Shown: positions 8,021 to 17,284, counted from the first letter of the stretch. The stretch is 64,000 nucleotides of DNA from Actinomadura alba (GCF_014323705.1 NZ_JABVEC010000018.1:62001-126000); one strand, 5' to 3'. Made by a program: numbers and translations. The notes: a model not told the origin generated them from the sequence alone.

Positions 8021-10003
8021 ATGTACGGCACGGATTCGAGTATGGCCGGCCCCCCGGATGTTCTTACCGGCCTCGGCGAGGACGGGCGTGCCTTCGCCCT
8101 GCTTTACCGGCCCGGCTCGGCGCAGAACGCGCACGTGGAGGTCCTGACCGGCGAGGTCTGCGGCGTGGACGGCCTCGCCGAGCTGCCCCTGCCCGGCCAG
8201 CTGACGACCGGCGCGCAACACGACCTGCTCGTGGCGATTCCGTTCCGGCAGATCACCGAACGCGGGTTCGCCTGCCGCGACGATCATGCGCCCTTGCTCG
8301 CCATGCGCGTCCACGAGCAGGCCGAACTCAGCCGCAGTCAGGCCCTGGCAGGCTTGCCCGAGCAGAACGTGCGCGTGTCCGACGCCGGATTCGATATCAG
8401 CGATGAGGACTACGCGGCGATCGTCAAGCGGGTGCTGGGCGATGAGATCGGACAGGGTGCCGGTTCCAACTTCGTCATCAGACGTTCCTTTGCCGCGCGG
8501 TTGGACGATTACTCGGTTCGCACGGAACTCGCCATCTTCCGGCGGCTTCTGACCGGTGAGCTCGGGTCGTACTGGACGTTCCTGTTCCACACCGGCACGG
8601 GAACATTCATCGGCGCATCGCCAGAACGACACGTCAGCGTGGCCGACGGCACCGTTTCGATGAACCCCATCAGCGGAACCTACCGGCATCCCTCGACCGG
8701 CCCGGACATTTCCGGGCTCCTAGAGTTCCTCAACGACCCGAAAGAGGCCAACGAACTCTATATGGTCGTCGACGAAGAACTGAAAATGATGGCCCGTATG
8801 TGCACCTCTGGCGGCCAGGTTCATGGCCCATTTCTCAAGGAAATGGCGCGCCTGACCCACTCCGAATACATCCTGACCGGTCACAGCGATCTCGACGTAC
8901 GCGACGTGCTGCTAGAGACCCTGCTCGCACCGACCGTCACCGGCAGTCCGCTGGAGAACGCCTTCCGGGTCATCAGCCGCCATGAAACGACAGGCCGCGG
9001 ATACTACGGCGGCGTCCTCGCGCTGATCGGCCGCGATTCGGCGGGCAGCCGCACGCTCGACTCGGCGATCATGATCCGGACCGCCGAGGTCCGCGATGAC
9101 GGCCGGCTGCGCCTGGGCGTCGGCGCCACCCTCGTGCGCGACTCCAACCCCGATTCCGAGGTGGCCGAGACCCTGGCCAAGGCCGCGGGCATGCTCGAAG
9201 CGCTCGGCCTCGCACTGGAACGTACCGGCACCGGCGGCGAGCCCACGGCGGTGGGAGCGCACGCGTCACCTGCCGGCCATCCCCGGGTGCGCCAGGCACT
9301 GAAGACCCGCAACGCCACGCTGTCCCGATTCTGGCTCGACGGAGCACACCAGAGAACACCGGACCCGGCACTGGACGGGCGGCGTGTGCTGGTCGTCGAC
9401 AACGAGGACACCTTCATGGGGATGCTCGGCCATCAACTGCGAGCCATCGGCGTGCGGACCACGATCACGCGCTTCGACGATCCGCTGCCCCCGGAGGGAT
9501 TCGACCTCGTCATCGTCGGTCCCGGCCCCGGCGACCCCCGCGACGAGACAGACCCACGCATGAACACGCTCCGCGCGCTCACCCGTGACCTGCTCGCCGG
9601 CACCGTCCCGTTCCTATCCATCTGCCTGGGCCACCAGATACTCGCCACCGAGTTCGGTCTTGAAATCGTACGGCGTGCGGTGCCCAACCAAGGCGTCCAG
9701 AAGCTGGTCAACCTGTTCGGCCAATCCGAACTCGTGGGCTTCTACAACACCTACGCCGCCCGCGCCGAACACGACTTCATACCCGGTACCGGGCGGCGCA
9801 AGCCCATAGACATCAGCCGGAACCCCCGAACAGGCGAAGTGCACGCCCTGCGCGGCGCAGGATTTCGATCCGTGCAATTCCATCTCGAATCCATACTCAC
9901 CCAGCACGGCCCGCAGATCCTCAGCGACCTGCTCACCTCACTGCTAAGGGAAGCGGGAAGTACCGGCGTTCCTGGTGCACGCGTGGGAGTTCGTCGCCAG
10001 TAA
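8021..10003 (+). CDS. phzE: PhzE-like ADIC synthase (anthranilate synthase I and glutaminase fusion)
   Basis: A 660-residue fusion. Residues about 1-410 are a chorismate-binding domain with NPISGTYRHP and LKMMARMC segments; residues about 440-640 are a class I glutamine amidotransferase with the nucleophile Cys in ICLGHQ (near 535) and the FHLES triad region. PhzE-type enzymes form 2-amino-2-deoxyisochorismate without losing pyruvate. Together with the PhzD-like and EntA-like proteins this gives a three-step route from chorismate to 3-hydroxyanthranilate. No phzF, phzB or phzG is visible, arguing against phenazine. Start supported by GGGGAG 6 nt upstream. The C-terminal tail after about residue 645 is low-complexity. 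Confidence 0.93.
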   Translation: MYGTDSSMAGPPDVLTGLGEDGRAFALLYRPGSAQNAHVEVLTGEVCGVDGLAELPLPGQLTTGAQHDLLVAIPFRQITERGFACRDDHAPLLAMRVHEQAELSRSQALAGLPEQNVRVSDAGFDISDEDYAAIVKRVLGDEIGQGAGSNFVIRRSFAARLDDYSVRTELAIFRRLLTGELGSYWTFLFHTGTGTFIGASPERHVSVADGTVSMNPISGTYRHPSTGPDISGLLEFLNDPKEANELYMVVDEELKMMARMCTSGGQVHGPFLKEMARLTHSEYILTGHSDLDVRDVLLETLLAPTVTGSPLENAFRVISRHETTGRGYYGGVLALIGRDSAGSRTLDSAIMIRTAEVRDDGRLRLGVGATLVRDSNPDSEVAETLAKAAGMLEALGLALERTGTGGEPTAVGAHASPAGHPRVRQALKTRNATLSRFWLDGAHQRTPDPALDGRRVLVVDNEDTFMGMLGHQLRAIGVRTTITRFDDPLPPEGFDLVIVGPGPGDPRDETDPRMNTLRALTRDLLAGTVPFLSICLGHQILATEFGLEIVRRAVPNQGVQKLVNLFGQSELVGFYNTYAARAEHDFIPGTGRRKPIDISRNPRTGEVHALRGAGFRSVQFHLESILTQHGPQILSDLLTSLLREAGSTGVPGARVGVRRQ

Positions 10004-10098
10004 GCCGACGCACATGCCTGCCCCTTCGCGGCGAGAAGGCTTCGCCTGGTACAACCCGGACCGGTCGGGCGGCGGTGGATGCGCGGGAGCTCAGCGGT

Positions 10099-11298
10099 TC
10101 ACCAGGTGACGGGAAGTTCGGAGAAGCCCCGGATCAGGAGGCCCTTCTTCCAGGCGAGGTCGGCGTCGCCGTCCGTTGCGAGCTTCAGACCGGGGAGTCG
10201 GATGAGAAGGGTCTCCAGGGCTATCTGGAGCTCGGCCCGGGCGAGCTGGGCCCCCAGGCAGAAATGGACGCCGTGGCCGAAGGCGATGTGGGGGTTGGAC
10301 GGGCGGTGGATGTCGAGACGGTGGGCGTCCTCGAACACCGACTCGTCGTGGTTGGCCGAGTTGATGGACGGAATCACCGAGTCGCCGGCGCGGATGGTCA
10401 CGCCGGACAGCTCGACGTCCTCGACCGCGACGCGGGGAATGCCGCTGACGGCGCCGAGCGGGGTGTGCCTCAGTAGTTCCTCGACCGCCTGGGGCACGAG
10501 GGCGGGGTCGGCGCGCAGAGCGGCGAGCTGCTCGGGGTTGCGGGCCAGCATGTAGATGAAGTTGCCGATCTGGGTGGCGGCGGTCTCGTGGCCCGTCACC
10601 AGGAGGCCCACGCCGAACTCGACCAGTTCCTGCTCGGAGAGGCGGTCGTCCTCGTCGCGGGCGCGCACGAGATCGCTGAGCATGTCGTCGCGTGGCTCGG
10701 CCCGGCGCTCCTCGATCAGGCCGGCCAGGTATTCGTTCAGCGCCATGACCGCGGCGAAGATCTCCTCGGGCGGGAGCGCCGTGGTCGACAGCAGGGCGTC
10801 CGACAGCTCGCGGAAGCGGTCCCGGTCGGCGTAAGGGACGCCGAGCAGCTCGCAGATGACCGTCACCGGGAGCGGAAGCGCGAACATGGATACCAGGTCG
10901 GCGGGCGGGCCCTTCTCCAGCATCGCGTCGGCGAGGCCGCCGGCGATCTCGGCGATGCGGGGACGCAGCGCCTCCACCCGGCCGCCGGTGAACGCCCTGG
11001 AGACCAGGCTGCGGATCCGGGTGTGCTCGGGCGGGTCCATGCTCATCACACCTGCGGGGAACAGCGGCTGCGGGGTGAACCTGGGGCCGTCCGGGTTCGC
11101 GGTGGTGGCCCGGCTGCTGAACCTCGGGTCGGTGAGCACCTTCCGCACGTCGGCGTGATGGGTGACGAGCCAAGCCCGGCCGCCGAAGGGGAGCTGGACG
11201 CGGCTGACGGGTTCTTCGGCGCGCAGGCGTCCGTACTCCGGTTCCAGGGCGAGCCCGGTTCCGTCGCCGAAGGGGTAGCCGGGGGCGTTGTCGGTCAA
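10099..11298 (-). CDS. Cytochrome P450
   Basis: A 399-residue soluble bacterial P450. Visible: the I-helix GHETAA, the ExxR motif in EELLRHTP, and the haem-binding loop FGHGVHFCLG with the cysteine ligand near residue 347. The sequence style resembles CYP105/CYP107 tailoring enzymes that hydroxylate terpenoid or polyketide carbons. A 3Fe-4S ferredoxin lies 12 bp upstream in the same operon and is the likely electron donor. The operon starts near 18.4 kb with the prenyl synthase, so oxidation of the meroterpenoid is the probable role; the exact position oxidised cannot be told. Confidence 0.93.
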   Translation of the reverse strand: MTDNAPGYPFGDGTGLALEPEYGRLRAEEPVSRVQLPFGGRAWLVTHHADVRKVLTDPRFSSRATTANPDGPRFTPQPLFPAGVMSMDPPEHTRIRSLVSRAFTGGRVEALRPRIAEIAGGLADAMLEKGPPADLVSMFALPLPVTVICELLGVPYADRDRFRELSDALLSTTALPPEEIFAAVMALNEYLAGLIEERRAEPRDDMLSDLVRARDEDDRLSEQELVEFGVGLLVTGHETAATQIGNFIYMLARNPEQLAALRADPALVPQAVEELLRHTPLGAVSGIPRVAVEDVELSGVTIRAGDSVIPSINSANHDESVFEDAHRLDIHRPSNPHIAFGHGVHFCLGAQLARAELQIALETLLIRLPGLKLATDGDADLAWKKGLLIRGFSELPVTW

Positions 11299-11310
11299 GG
11301 TGATGCCCTT

Positions 11311-11541
11311 CTAGTCGAGGGGTGCCAGCAGGGTGCCACCGGCGTCGTGGACGCGGATGGCTTCGAGGGGACAGGAGTCGGCCACGGAGAGGAGAAGGGG
11401 GTCGGGGGCGGGACGCGCCGACCGGGGAACGGAACGGTTGCGGTCGCCGTCCAGCTCGAAGTAGGCGGGTGCGGTGCCGACGCACATCCCGCTGGCGATG
11501 CAGGCCCCGGTCACTTCGACTTTCCAGTTCGCCTCGCTCAC
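11311..11541 (-). CDS. 3Fe-4S ferredoxin, P450 partner
   Basis: A 76-residue ferredoxin. The cluster ligands are arranged as CIASGMC followed by a distal CP pair (SCPLEAI), the pattern of single 3Fe-4S ferredoxins that serve actinobacterial P450s. GTG start overlaps the stop of the upstream membrane cyclase (GTGA). Located immediately before the P450 gene, it should shuttle electrons from a ferredoxin reductase encoded elsewhere. Confidence 0.92.
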   Translation of the reverse strand: MSEANWKVEVTGACIASGMCVGTAPAYFELDGDRNRSVPRSARPAPDPLLLSVADSCPLEAIRVHDAGGTLLAPLD

Positions 11542-12224
11542 GCCGGCACCGCCGCGGTGGTGGGGGTCGCCTCGTCCCGGGCGGCCGGTGCGCGGCGCAG
11601 CCGCACGAGCATGAACGTGTAGACGAGGTCGACAGCGAGGATGGCGATGTAAAGGAACGGCAGCAGGACGGAGTCGTCGTAGACCGGGGCGGGCGGGTAG
11701 AGGTAGACGCCGAGGGCGGCGAGGGCGGTGCCGATCATCTTGCTGACCGCGATGCCGACCGACTGGCCCGCGACCGATCTGCGGGCGTTGAGCATGACAA
11801 GGAACAGAGCGGACATGGCCAGGTTCTGAACGAACGAGGCGCGAACGCCGTAAATGTCGTCGAATTCCTTGTTCAGCAGGACGATGGTCGGGCCAGTGAT
11901 CGCCAGGGTGAGCGCGAAGAGCCCGTAGAACAAGGCCGGGGAGATCCATGTGAACTGACGGGGCCCGTAGCGCAGCACCTGGACGAGGATGACCAGGTCG
12001 AAGACCAGCCAGACGAAGTTGACCACGAACTGGGCGGCCAGCTTGGTGGGGTCGTCGTGCGGGGGCAGCTCGACCAGCGTGTAGTAGAACTCCCAGGTGA
12101 GGTTGGCGCACAGCGCCACCAGCGGCATGCCGTAGACCCGGTCGCGCCGGGACCGCAGAATGATCAGGATGTAGGCGAGCGTCCACATCACGCCCGCCAG
12201 GGACTGGATGATGATGCCGGTCAT
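11538..12224 (-). CDS. Integral-membrane terpene cyclase-like protein (Pyr4/DmtA1 type)
   Basis: A 228-residue protein with about seven hydrophobic helices. It contains the acidic/aromatic segment LTWEFYYTLVELPP near residue 45, which matches the W-E-x-x-Y pattern in the small membrane cyclases of the Pyr4/PaxB family and the bacterial DmtA1-type drimane cyclases. Those enzymes protonate an epoxide or terminal alkene of a prenylated aromatic and start cyclisation. Its place in an operon with a UbiA prenyltransferase, polyprenyl synthase and P450s supports this. The family match is from memory of the pattern, so an uncharacterised DUF-type membrane protein remains possible. Start overlaps the upstream stop (ATGA). 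Confidence 0.7.
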   Translation of the reverse strand: MTGIIIQSLAGVMWTLAYILIILRSRRDRVYGMPLVALCANLTWEFYYTLVELPPHDDPTKLAAQFVVNFVWLVFDLVILVQVLRYGPRQFTWISPALFYGLFALTLAITGPTIVLLNKEFDDIYGVRASFVQNLAMSALFLVMLNARRSVAGQSVGIAVSKMIGTALAALGVYLYPPAPVYDDSVLLPFLYIAILAVDLVYTFMLVRLRRAPAARDEATPTTAAVPA

Positions 12225-15200
12225 CGCGTCGTACCTCCAGATCGGCGCAGGCCCCGGCGGGCCTCGCGGGCCAGCGCCAGCGCGTAGCCGACGATTTGGG
12301 TGGCCGCGGGCCGCTGCTGTGCGGGCGCCGGGATCTCGTTGCTGTCGCACACGACGTCGATCAGGTAGGGGCGCCGCGCGAGGCGCGCGACCCGCAGGGC
12401 GCGGCGCAGCCCGGCCATCGTGGTGACCCGTTCGGCGGCGAGGCCGTAGCCGCGGGCGATCTCGGCGAGGTCGCCGTTGTGGAGGGACGAGCCGTATTCG
12501 GGCCAGCCCATGATCTCCTGCTCGAACTTGATGGCGCCGAGCCGCCCGTTGTCGAAGACGACCACGACGACGGGCAGGTCGAGGTCGCGCAGCGTGCCGA
12601 GCTCGCTGAGGGTGACGGCGACGCCGCCGTCGCCGACGGCGGCCAGCACAGGCCGGTCGGTGAACTTCGCGATGCCGGCGGCGGCGGGCACGGCGAAGCC
12701 CATCGTGGCGAACGAACTGGTCCACACGAAGTCCTGCCGTCCGGTGAGGTAGCGGTAGATCCAGAGGGTGGTGAGCCCGACGTCCACGGTGACCAGGGGC
12801 GCGGCGGGGCCCCGGCCGAGCTCGTCGGTCAGCGCCAGCGCCAGCGCGGACGGCCTGATGGGGCTGCTCGCCCGGGTGGGTATGCGGCTGCGCCGCCGCC
12901 GAGTGGCGAGGAACCGGTCGTGGCAGGCGCGCACGAACGCCTGCCGGTCGGCCTCGGGCGGAGTGGCGGTGCCGATCCGCTCGGCGAGCGCCTGGGCGGT
13001 ATGCCGGGCGGTGCCGTGCAGGGCCAGGTCGGCGCGGGCGGCGTTGGCGAGCCGGCCGAGGTCGTGGTCGATCTGGACGAGGACGTAGTCGCCGGGCAGG
13101 TCGAAGGCCGAGGCGCCACGCCGGGAGATGCCGAAGGCGACGACGACGTCGGCGGCCTCCAGGGTTTTGGTCGCGCACTGGTGGCCGGACGAGCCGACCG
13201 CCCCGGCGTAGTTCTGGTGGTGGTCGGGCAGGACGCCCCTGCCCGGCATGGTGCTGACGACGGGCGCGCCGAGCGCGCCGGCCAACTCGGCGATCTCCGC
13301 CCCGGCGCCCCGGCCGCCGCGTCCGATGAGGATGACCGGTCGGCGGGCGCCGGCGAGCCGCGCGGCGGCGGCGTCGAGCTCGGCGGTCCCGGGCAGGACG
13401 GCCGTGGACGCCGGTGGTGCCGCGGCCGGGAGGCGCCCGCGCGCCGGACGGTCCAGGGAGGCGGGGTCGATCTCCAGGTAGACGGCGTGGCCCTCGGCCG
13501 CGGCGGTGCCCAGCGCGTGGGCGGCCTCCTCGGTGGCGCCCGGATCGTCGCCGACCCTGAGCGTTCGGGCGGCGTCGGCCAGGAGGCGGGTGCCGTCCAC
13601 CACGACGCCCGGCGGTCCGAGGACGGCGACGGGGGCATGGTCGAACGAGGCGTCGTAGACGCCGTTCAGCTGGAGGACCGTGTCGGCGTCCGGGGCCGTC
13701 AGGCACAAGGTGAGCCGTCCGGTGTGCTTTGCGACAGCCGAGGCCGTCATCGCGGCCGACTCTGGGTGGTGGACGGCGTGCACGGTGATCCCGGCGTTGC
13801 GGCACAGCGCGGCGAGCGGCTCGGTGCCCGCGCCGGGCCGGACGTAGGCGGCGGCGACGTCGAGCCCGGACAGGACCTCGGTGAGCACGGATCCGGTGGA
13901 GCCGGCGGCCGGGGCCGTCAGGGTGACCTCTTCGCGCGCGGGCTCGACGAGCCCGTCCGCAGGGATGGTGATCACGGCGGGCCCGCCGGGTGGCGCCGAC
14001 AGCAGCCGTTCCAGGTCGGCGGGCGAGGTGGCGCGCTCGGCGGCCAGCCCGCCCCCGCCGGCGACGCGGCGCACGTCCGTCCGGCGGTCCTCCTCCACGC
14101 ATACGAGAGAGACGGGCAGGTGGTAGCGGGCCAGGGTGAGCAGCTCGGCGGCGAAGTCCTGGAGGCCGCGGTCGGTGGTGACGGCGAAGACGCGGCGGTC
14201 GGGGTGAGCGAAGGACGCTCCGATGGCGGCCGGCAGCGCGCTGCCCGCGACGCGCAGCCCGAAGGACGAGGTCAGCACCCGATCGCGGACCGGCAGAGCG
14301 CCGAACGCGCCGTCCAGTATTCGTCCTGGCTCGAGGGCGACCACCCCGTCGGCGGGCAGCGAACGGTCGAGAGCCTCCCAGAAGGGTCGGTTGGACGGCT
14401 CGGTCCGCAGGTCGTCCACGTCCGCGGCGAGGTCCCCGTCCGGGGCGGACGGGGAGAGGGCGCGCAGCTGGCGCAGGGTCTCCCCCGGATCGCCGAGCAG
14501 CCGCACCCAGCCGGGACGACAGGGGTGGGCGCGTTCGGCGCCGTCGGCCACCTGCATGACGGGGTGCCCGCCGGCCAGGCCGCGGGCGGCGGAGCTGGAG
14601 GGCCCGACCAGCAGGAGCCGGTCGGCGCCTTCGAGCACCCTCGTGTAGTCGGCGGTCCTGCCCTGCAGGACGGGCAGGGCAGGGCCGTCGTGCAGCGCCG
14701 CGAAGTAGCGGTAACCCTCGGGCAGGACGAGCACGGGCGCACCGATCCGCTCGGCGAGCGCGTCGATGTCCTTGGCGAGATCGGACGGCACGGCGCCGAC
14801 GATCACGGCGGTCCTGGCCCCGGAGAGCAGGTTCGCGGCCCGCTCCAGGAGGGCCTTGTCGGCGGCGCCGCCCGCGGCGGGAGGTCGGCGGACCGGAGGT
14901 TCGGGGACCCCGCGGAGGGGCGCGGCGAACACGTCCGAGGAGCAGGCGAGGTGCGCGGGTCCGCGCCGCAGCGCCGCCTCGGCCATGGCCCGGTGCACCA
15001 TCCCGATCTGCCCGGGCACCGTGACGTGGCGGTTGTACAGGGCCGCCTCGTCCATCAGCGCCACCGGGTCGATCTCCTGGAAGGACTCCAGCCCCACCTG
15101 CTCGACGGGAACCTGCCCGGAGAGGGCGAGCAGCGGGGCACGGTCGGCGTGCGCCTCGTACAGGCCCAGCGGCAGATGTGTGGCGCCCGGCCCGGCGGTG

Positions 15201-15451
15201 CCCATGCAGACGCCGGGCAGCCCGGTGAGCTTGCCGTACGTGGCGGCCATGAGCGCGCCGGCGCCCTCGTGGCGCACACCGACGAGCCGGATCCGGCCGT
15301 CGCGCCGCAGTGCGTCGACGAAGGCGTTCAGCGACTCGGCCGGCATGCCGAACACCGCGGTCACGCCCGCGCCGGCCAGTGCGGTGACCAGCGCGTCGGC
15401 GAATCTGCGCCGCCCGGCCAGCTCGCTGTAGACATGTCGGTTGGCCTGCAT
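12221..15451 (-). CDS. Tandem (double-module) thiamine diphosphate-dependent enzyme
   Basis: A 1076-residue protein made of two acetolactate synthase/pyruvate oxidase-like units in tandem (about 1-540 and 545-1076). Module 1 keeps the ThDP-activating glutamate in its PYR domain (Glu62 in VRHEGAG) but its PP domain has TDRG (near 424) where GDGG is expected, and EE where NN is expected. Module 2 is the reverse: the corresponding PYR position reads HHPES (near 559, Glu displaced), while the PP domain has a proper VGDGG (near 935) and FDNG. One composite active site, module 1 PYR with module 2 PP, is inferred. Substrate unknown; a MenD-like or pyruvate-derived C-C bond formation on the meroterpenoid is possible. 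Coupled to the membrane cyclase by ATGA. Confidence 0.85.
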   Translation of the reverse strand: MQANRHVYSELAGRRRFADALVTALAGAGVTAVFGMPAESLNAFVDALRRDGRIRLVGVRHEGAGALMAATYGKLTGLPGVCMGTAGPGATHLPLGLYEAHADRAPLLALSGQVPVEQVGLESFQEIDPVALMDEAALYNRHVTVPGQIGMVHRAMAEAALRRGPAHLACSSDVFAAPLRGVPEPPVRRPPAAGGAADKALLERAANLLSGARTAVIVGAVPSDLAKDIDALAERIGAPVLVLPEGYRYFAALHDGPALPVLQGRTADYTRVLEGADRLLLVGPSSSAARGLAGGHPVMQVADGAERAHPCRPGWVRLLGDPGETLRQLRALSPSAPDGDLAADVDDLRTEPSNRPFWEALDRSLPADGVVALEPGRILDGAFGALPVRDRVLTSSFGLRVAGSALPAAIGASFAHPDRRVFAVTTDRGLQDFAAELLTLARYHLPVSLVCVEEDRRTDVRRVAGGGGLAAERATSPADLERLLSAPPGGPAVITIPADGLVEPAREEVTLTAPAAGSTGSVLTEVLSGLDVAAAYVRPGAGTEPLAALCRNAGITVHAVHHPESAAMTASAVAKHTGRLTLCLTAPDADTVLQLNGVYDASFDHAPVAVLGPPGVVVDGTRLLADAARTLRVGDDPGATEEAAHALGTAAAEGHAVYLEIDPASLDRPARGRLPAAAPPASTAVLPGTAELDAAAARLAGARRPVILIGRGGRGAGAEIAELAGALGAPVVSTMPGRGVLPDHHQNYAGAVGSSGHQCATKTLEAADVVVAFGISRRGASAFDLPGDYVLVQIDHDLGRLANAARADLALHGTARHTAQALAERIGTATPPEADRQAFVRACHDRFLATRRRRSRIPTRASSPIRPSALALALTDELGRGPAAPLVTVDVGLTTLWIYRYLTGRQDFVWTSSFATMGFAVPAAAGIAKFTDRPVLAAVGDGGVAVTLSELGTLRDLDLPVVVVVFDNGRLGAIKFEQEIMGWPEYGSSLHNGDLAEIARGYGLAAERVTTMAGLRRALRVARLARRPYLIDVVCDSNEIPAPAQQRPAATQIVGYALALAREARRGLRRSGGTTR

Positions 15452-15456
15452 CCCGG

Positions 15457-17274
15457 TCAGCCCTTCTCTCGGACGGCGGCGTGCACGACCGCGATGCCCC
15501 CGGTCAGGGGCGTCCGCGTGTATTCGGTGAGGCCCGCGTCCATCAGCAGGGAGCGCACGGCCTCGGGACCCCGGTACGTGATGATCTCCTCGCGGAGGTG
15601 CCGGTAGCCGCTCATGCCGCGGGCCCGCCCGAGCAGGCTCATCACGCCCAGCCCACCCAGGTAGAGCGAGCGCAGCACCGGCTGCTCGGGGACTCCGAGC
15701 TCCAGCAGGACCAGGTGCCCGCCGGGGCGGAGCACCCGCGCCATCTCCGCCGCGCACGCGCGCCTGTCCGCCATGTCGTCGATGGCGAAGGCGATGCAGA
15801 CCGCGTCGAACGAGGCGTCCGGGAACGGGAGCAGCTCGCCGGGCGCCGACTTCAGCGTGATCCGACCGGAGAGGCCCTGCCGTTCCAGCCGCCTGGCGGC
15901 CACCGCGAGCATCGAGGCGTTGATGTCGCAGGCGACGATGCGCGCGTCGGGGCGGTGCCGGGCGACGGCGATCGCCAGGCTCCCGGTTCCGGTGGCCACG
16001 TCCAGGACGTCCGCCCCCGGGGGCGCCGCGAGGCGGCGGGCGACCTCGCGCCGCCAGCGCCGGTCGGAACCGGCGCTGAGCAGCGAGTTGAACAGGTCGT
16101 ACCGGGGCGCGATCCGGTCGAAGAGCTCCTGGGGGGTGGCGGGACGGGCGGATGTTCCGGTCGGGGGGTTCATTGCGATTGGCTCCTCACGGGTCGGCAT
16201 GGAACCGGTGTCGGCGTCGCGGCGGGAGTCCATGGCGAGCAGGTCGCTCGCGGCGATGATCAGGGCGCCGGCGGCGATGACGGCGACGCTGCTCCAACGG
16301 GGTTCCTGGAGCAGCAGCACGGTCGCCAAGAAGGCGCTCGACAACACCATGTCGCCGCGCAGCACGGCGTTGGCAGCGGCGGCGTCCTCGGCCCGCACCA
16401 GACGAACGCCCTGGTAGGCGGCGACGAGGCTCCAGGGCAGCGCCCAGAGCACGGCCATCGGGGAGGCGCCGACGACGACCGGCACCGGTAGGCACAAGTA
16501 CGCCGCCACGGTCACCAGCGCGGCGCATCGGGCGGCGGCGGTCCGGGTGGGGAACAGCGTGGCCGACGTGCGCAGCCCGGCCGCGTGGTCGCCGTCGAAG
16601 TCGGGGACGTTCTTCACCAGGCCCTTGGCGACGAACCAGGCGAACAGGAAGCCGAACATGCCCCAGACCGGGCCGGGGAGGCCGCGCACGCCGTCCTGGC
16701 CGATGAACCAGCCGATCAGGAACGGCCCGACGACGGCCTGCGCGAAGACGTACAGGCCGAGCAGCGGCCGCGCCTTCAGCCTCAGCGGCCGGAACGAGTA
16801 CTGATGCAGACCGATCAGCCCGATCACTGTGAAGACCACGAAGCCGGGCCCGAACACCACGGCCGCGCCCACCATGAACGCGTTGAGCCCGGCGAGGGTC
16901 CAGGCCAGCCGCCGCAGCCCGAGCCGGTAGAGCAGCCACATCCGGCCCGGTAGGTTCCGGCTGTCCTCCTCGACGTCGGTGTAGGTGTTGTGGAGGTTGG
17001 CGGAGAAGCCGACGAGCAGGGCCAACACCGCGCCCAGCACGGCGTGGCCCACCGGGACCGGCGCAGGGGCGTAGCCGAGACCGATCGCATAGGCGACGAG
17101 GCCGGGCACGCAGGTGCGCGGGCGACCCAGCGTTATCACCAGCCGGAGGGTGGTGCCCAGGGACGCCGCGCCGCCTCGGGTCCGGATGGCCGCGACCTGC
17201 TCGGTCGGCGGCAGGGCCACGAAGCCGCGGGCGGTCAGCGGCACCGGGGGCGCGGAGGGGGCCGAGGTTGTCAT
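15457..17274 (-). CDS. UbiA prenyltransferase fused to UbiE/MenG-type methyltransferase
   Basis: A single 605-residue reading frame. Residues 1-350 are a polytopic UbiA-family prenyltransferase with both Asp-rich motifs, N96-x3-D100-x3-D104 and D224-F-D-G-D228. After a charged linker, residues 368-605 are a UbiE/MenG class I methyltransferase with the SAM motif VLDVATGTG near 420 and typical FDRIAPRYDLFN entry. UbiA enzymes attach prenyl chains to aromatic acids such as 4-hydroxybenzoate; 3-amino-4-hydroxybenzoate from the neighbouring operon is a close analogue. The methyltransferase may C- or O-methylate the product. An internal ATG with its own ribosome site may also give a free methyltransferase. 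A membrane-anchored bifunctional enzyme is inferred. Confidence 0.9.
   Translation of the reverse strand: MTTSAPSAPPVPLTARGFVALPPTEQVAAIRTRGGAASLGTTLRLVITLGRPRTCVPGLVAYAIGLGYAPAPVPVGHAVLGAVLALLVGFSANLHNTYTDVEEDSRNLPGRMWLLYRLGLRRLAWTLAGLNAFMVGAAVVFGPGFVVFTVIGLIGLHQYSFRPLRLKARPLLGLYVFAQAVVGPFLIGWFIGQDGVRGLPGPVWGMFGFLFAWFVAKGLVKNVPDFDGDHAAGLRTSATLFPTRTAAARCAALVTVAAYLCLPVPVVVGASPMAVLWALPWSLVAAYQGVRLVRAEDAAAANAVLRGDMVLSSAFLATVLLLQEPRWSSVAVIAAGALIIAASDLLAMDSRRDADTGSMPTREEPIAMNPPTGTSARPATPQELFDRIAPRYDLFNSLLSAGSDRRWRREVARRLAAPPGADVLDVATGTGSLAIAVARHRPDARIVACDINASMLAVAARRLERQGLSGRITLKSAPGELLPFPDASFDAVCIAFAIDDMADRRACAAEMARVLRPGGHLVLLELGVPEQPVLRSLYLGGLGVMSLLGRARGMSGYRHLREEIITYRGPEAVRSLLMDAGLTEYTRTPLTGGIAVVHAAVREKG
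16171..16188 (-). promoter_or_regulatory. Internal ribosome-binding site and ATG inside the UbiA-UbiE fusion
   Basis: On the minus strand GAGGAG is followed 9 nt later by an in-frame ATG (position 16173) that begins MNPPTG, exactly where the methyltransferase domain starts. No stop codon separates the domains, so both a fusion and a separate 238-residue methyltransferase could be made. Confidence 0.6.
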
Positions 17275-17284
17275 CGACGCCCCC

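Noticed and set aside
1..10003. Phenazine biosynthesis
   Set aside because: phzE and phzD homologues are present, but no phzF, phzA/B or phzG is seen, and the EntA-like dehydrogenase diverts the intermediate to 3-hydroxyanthranilate.
12296..15607. Very long plus-strand open frame (over 1100 codons) opposite the ThDP enzyme
   Set aside because: Shadow of the GC-rich minus-strand gene; no ribosome site, no recognisable domain, and composition typical of an antisense frame.
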